From Nymphaea colorata (taxonomy: Eukaryota > Streptophyta > Magnoliopsida > Nymphaeales > Nymphaeaceae): DNA of 60,000 bases. A program made the position numbers and the translations under genes. Positions 59,081 through 60,000 of this stretch are shown one piece after another (positions within the stretch are counted from its first letter, which is position 1; each line of letters opens with the position of its first letter). Below the pieces are notes generated by a model. It had not been told where the DNA came from. It saw only the letters and a program-made list of their open reading frames with translations, and did no database searches. Location: positions 1,080,001-1,140,000 of the forward strand of contig NC_045147.1 of assembly GCF_008831285.2 (NCBI RefSeq). The letters run 5' to 3'.

Positions 59081-59500
59081 AGTAAAGTGGGTGGCCGTCG
59101 ATAGTGGACGATGGCAACAATTGTCTTCTTCTATTAATGGCAGTAACTGGAGAAGTCCAACCCCTCCAGGCAAACCACCGTCCATTGCAGATGGCAGTAG
59201 AGTAAGGGGAGGGGTTGGGCCTCTCTTGTTGACAGTAGAGGAGAGGGATTGTCCCTCCCTTTGATTTGCTATCATTGGTAGTAGACAAACTCATATGTTG
59301 CCGATGGAGCAGAGCAAGGGGAGGGGCCAGCCCTCCCCTCTGCCATTGGCAAGGGATGGCTTAACTCCTCCCTTTCTGTCATCGACGGTAGACACCGGTC
59401 ATAGTGCCATTGTTTGCTGCTGATGGTAGAACGGGGGAGGGGGCGAGCCCTCACCTATCAATGTCAACGAAGAGAAGAGAGGGCTAAACCTTCCCTTGTA
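59080..59500. repeat. GC-rich degenerate tandem repeat
   Basis: Imperfect units of about 100-120 bases, each with a GATGG.AG.AGAG..AAGGGGAGGGG core and a GGGCC(T/A)..CCCTC-type tail, near 59,190-59,230, 59,300-59,340 and 59,420-59,455. They are GC-rich in AT-rich surroundings. Open frames on both strands come from this composition. Confidence 0.5.
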
Positions 59501-60000
59501 GACAACATGTTTTTTTGTTCCGTCGTAAAAGAGAGAGCAAGAGAGAAAAAAATTGCTTCAACAAGAAGACAGCTTCACTACAAGTTCTACACTATATAGA
59601 CTGCGATACATTATGCACTATGAAGAGAAGCAACATTGTTGAGAAGATGGAAAGAAGTTGCACTACTAGGAGATGAGATTACATGCATGCATGAGGGAAG
59701 AAATGGCATATTAGCAACTCAAAATAATGGCCTTTCCTTTCCCTCCGAATATCTCCATTTTTGGAGGGATTAGACATGCACTAGCGAGTCTTTGCCTTTC
59801 TCTCTCCCCCCCTTTCATTTCTCTGGCATCCAAACACCATTTTTCTTCTCCTTTCCTTCCCCTCATCTTTTTTTAATAGCCATCCAAACATAAACGACGC
59901 TATCTTTTTCATTCCTTTATCTCTCTTTCTCTACACCAAAATAGGGTGTAAATTTATTTGAGATAATCAAGGTATCATATATGTTAATGAAGGCATTAAA
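59501..60000. other. End of window, no gene
   Basis: Contains CCATCCAAACA words near 59,826-59,895 and pyrimidine-rich stretches. No frame with domain content. Confidence 0.4.

Noticed and set aside
58905-59454. Several frames on both strands near the window end
   Set aside because: By-products of the GC-rich degenerate repeat.

Overview
The window is nuclear DNA of a flowering plant. It is AT-rich, has one intron-rich gene with plant GT/AG splice sites, and is otherwise dominated by plant LTR retrotransposon lineages (Ty3/gypsy Tat, Ty3/gypsy chromovirus, Ty1/copia), LINE and DNA-transposon relics, and one integrated plant pararetrovirus. Nothing here fixes the species or even monocot versus dicot.

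Layout. 1-2,840 is flank with no supported gene. 3,047-14,447 (minus strand) is the only host gene I can support: a PQT3-like E3 ubiquitin ligase with a DWNN domain, RING finger, CCHC knuckle and basic Ser/Arg/His-rich tail, rebuilt as 14 exons. Its intron 10 carries a GC-rich repetitive insert (about 6,420-8,120), and a (GA)15 tract lies just upstream of its ATG. A LINE relic (14,880-15,310) lies behind its promoter.

15,542-35,209 is one large minus-strand Tat-lineage LTR retrotransposon. Its 3' LTR is about 3.7 kb; its 5' LTR has lost its upstream third or more. Its pol (G-patch, RT, RNase H, a second archaeal-type RNase H, integrase) is decayed but complete in order. Where gag and protease would be expected it has a plant mobile domain (PMD) ORF and, between PMD and pol, a nearly genome-length endogenous pararetrovirus (about 24,180-31,187). 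In that virus copy the coat-protein/zinc-knuckle region precedes a movement-protein-like region in one frame broken by a single stop. This order is unusual for the family as I know it and is the best candidate for something undescribed.

35,212-35,985 is the end of a plus-strand copia element. 36,054-41,099 and 43,696-49,198 are two minus-strand chromoviruses of one family, each with perfect 5-bp target duplications (AGTGC; TACTG). They are separate insertions yet share at least three homologous premature stops, and the first has also lost its gag zinc knuckle and protease core in frame. Between them are a 75-bp tandem duplication, a hAT-type MITE with near-perfect 8-bp target duplication, and a LINE reverse transcriptase fragment. 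From 49.2 kb to the end the DNA is AT-rich and old: a compound microsatellite, a decayed copia pol (about 51,960-53,510), a PIF/Harbinger relic with both its Myb/SANT-like and DDE transposase parts (about 55,880-57,330), and a GC-rich repetitive patch near 59.1-59.5 kb.

The host gene acts alone here. The rest is nested mobile DNA, all inactive by the stops and frameshifts visible in the sequence.
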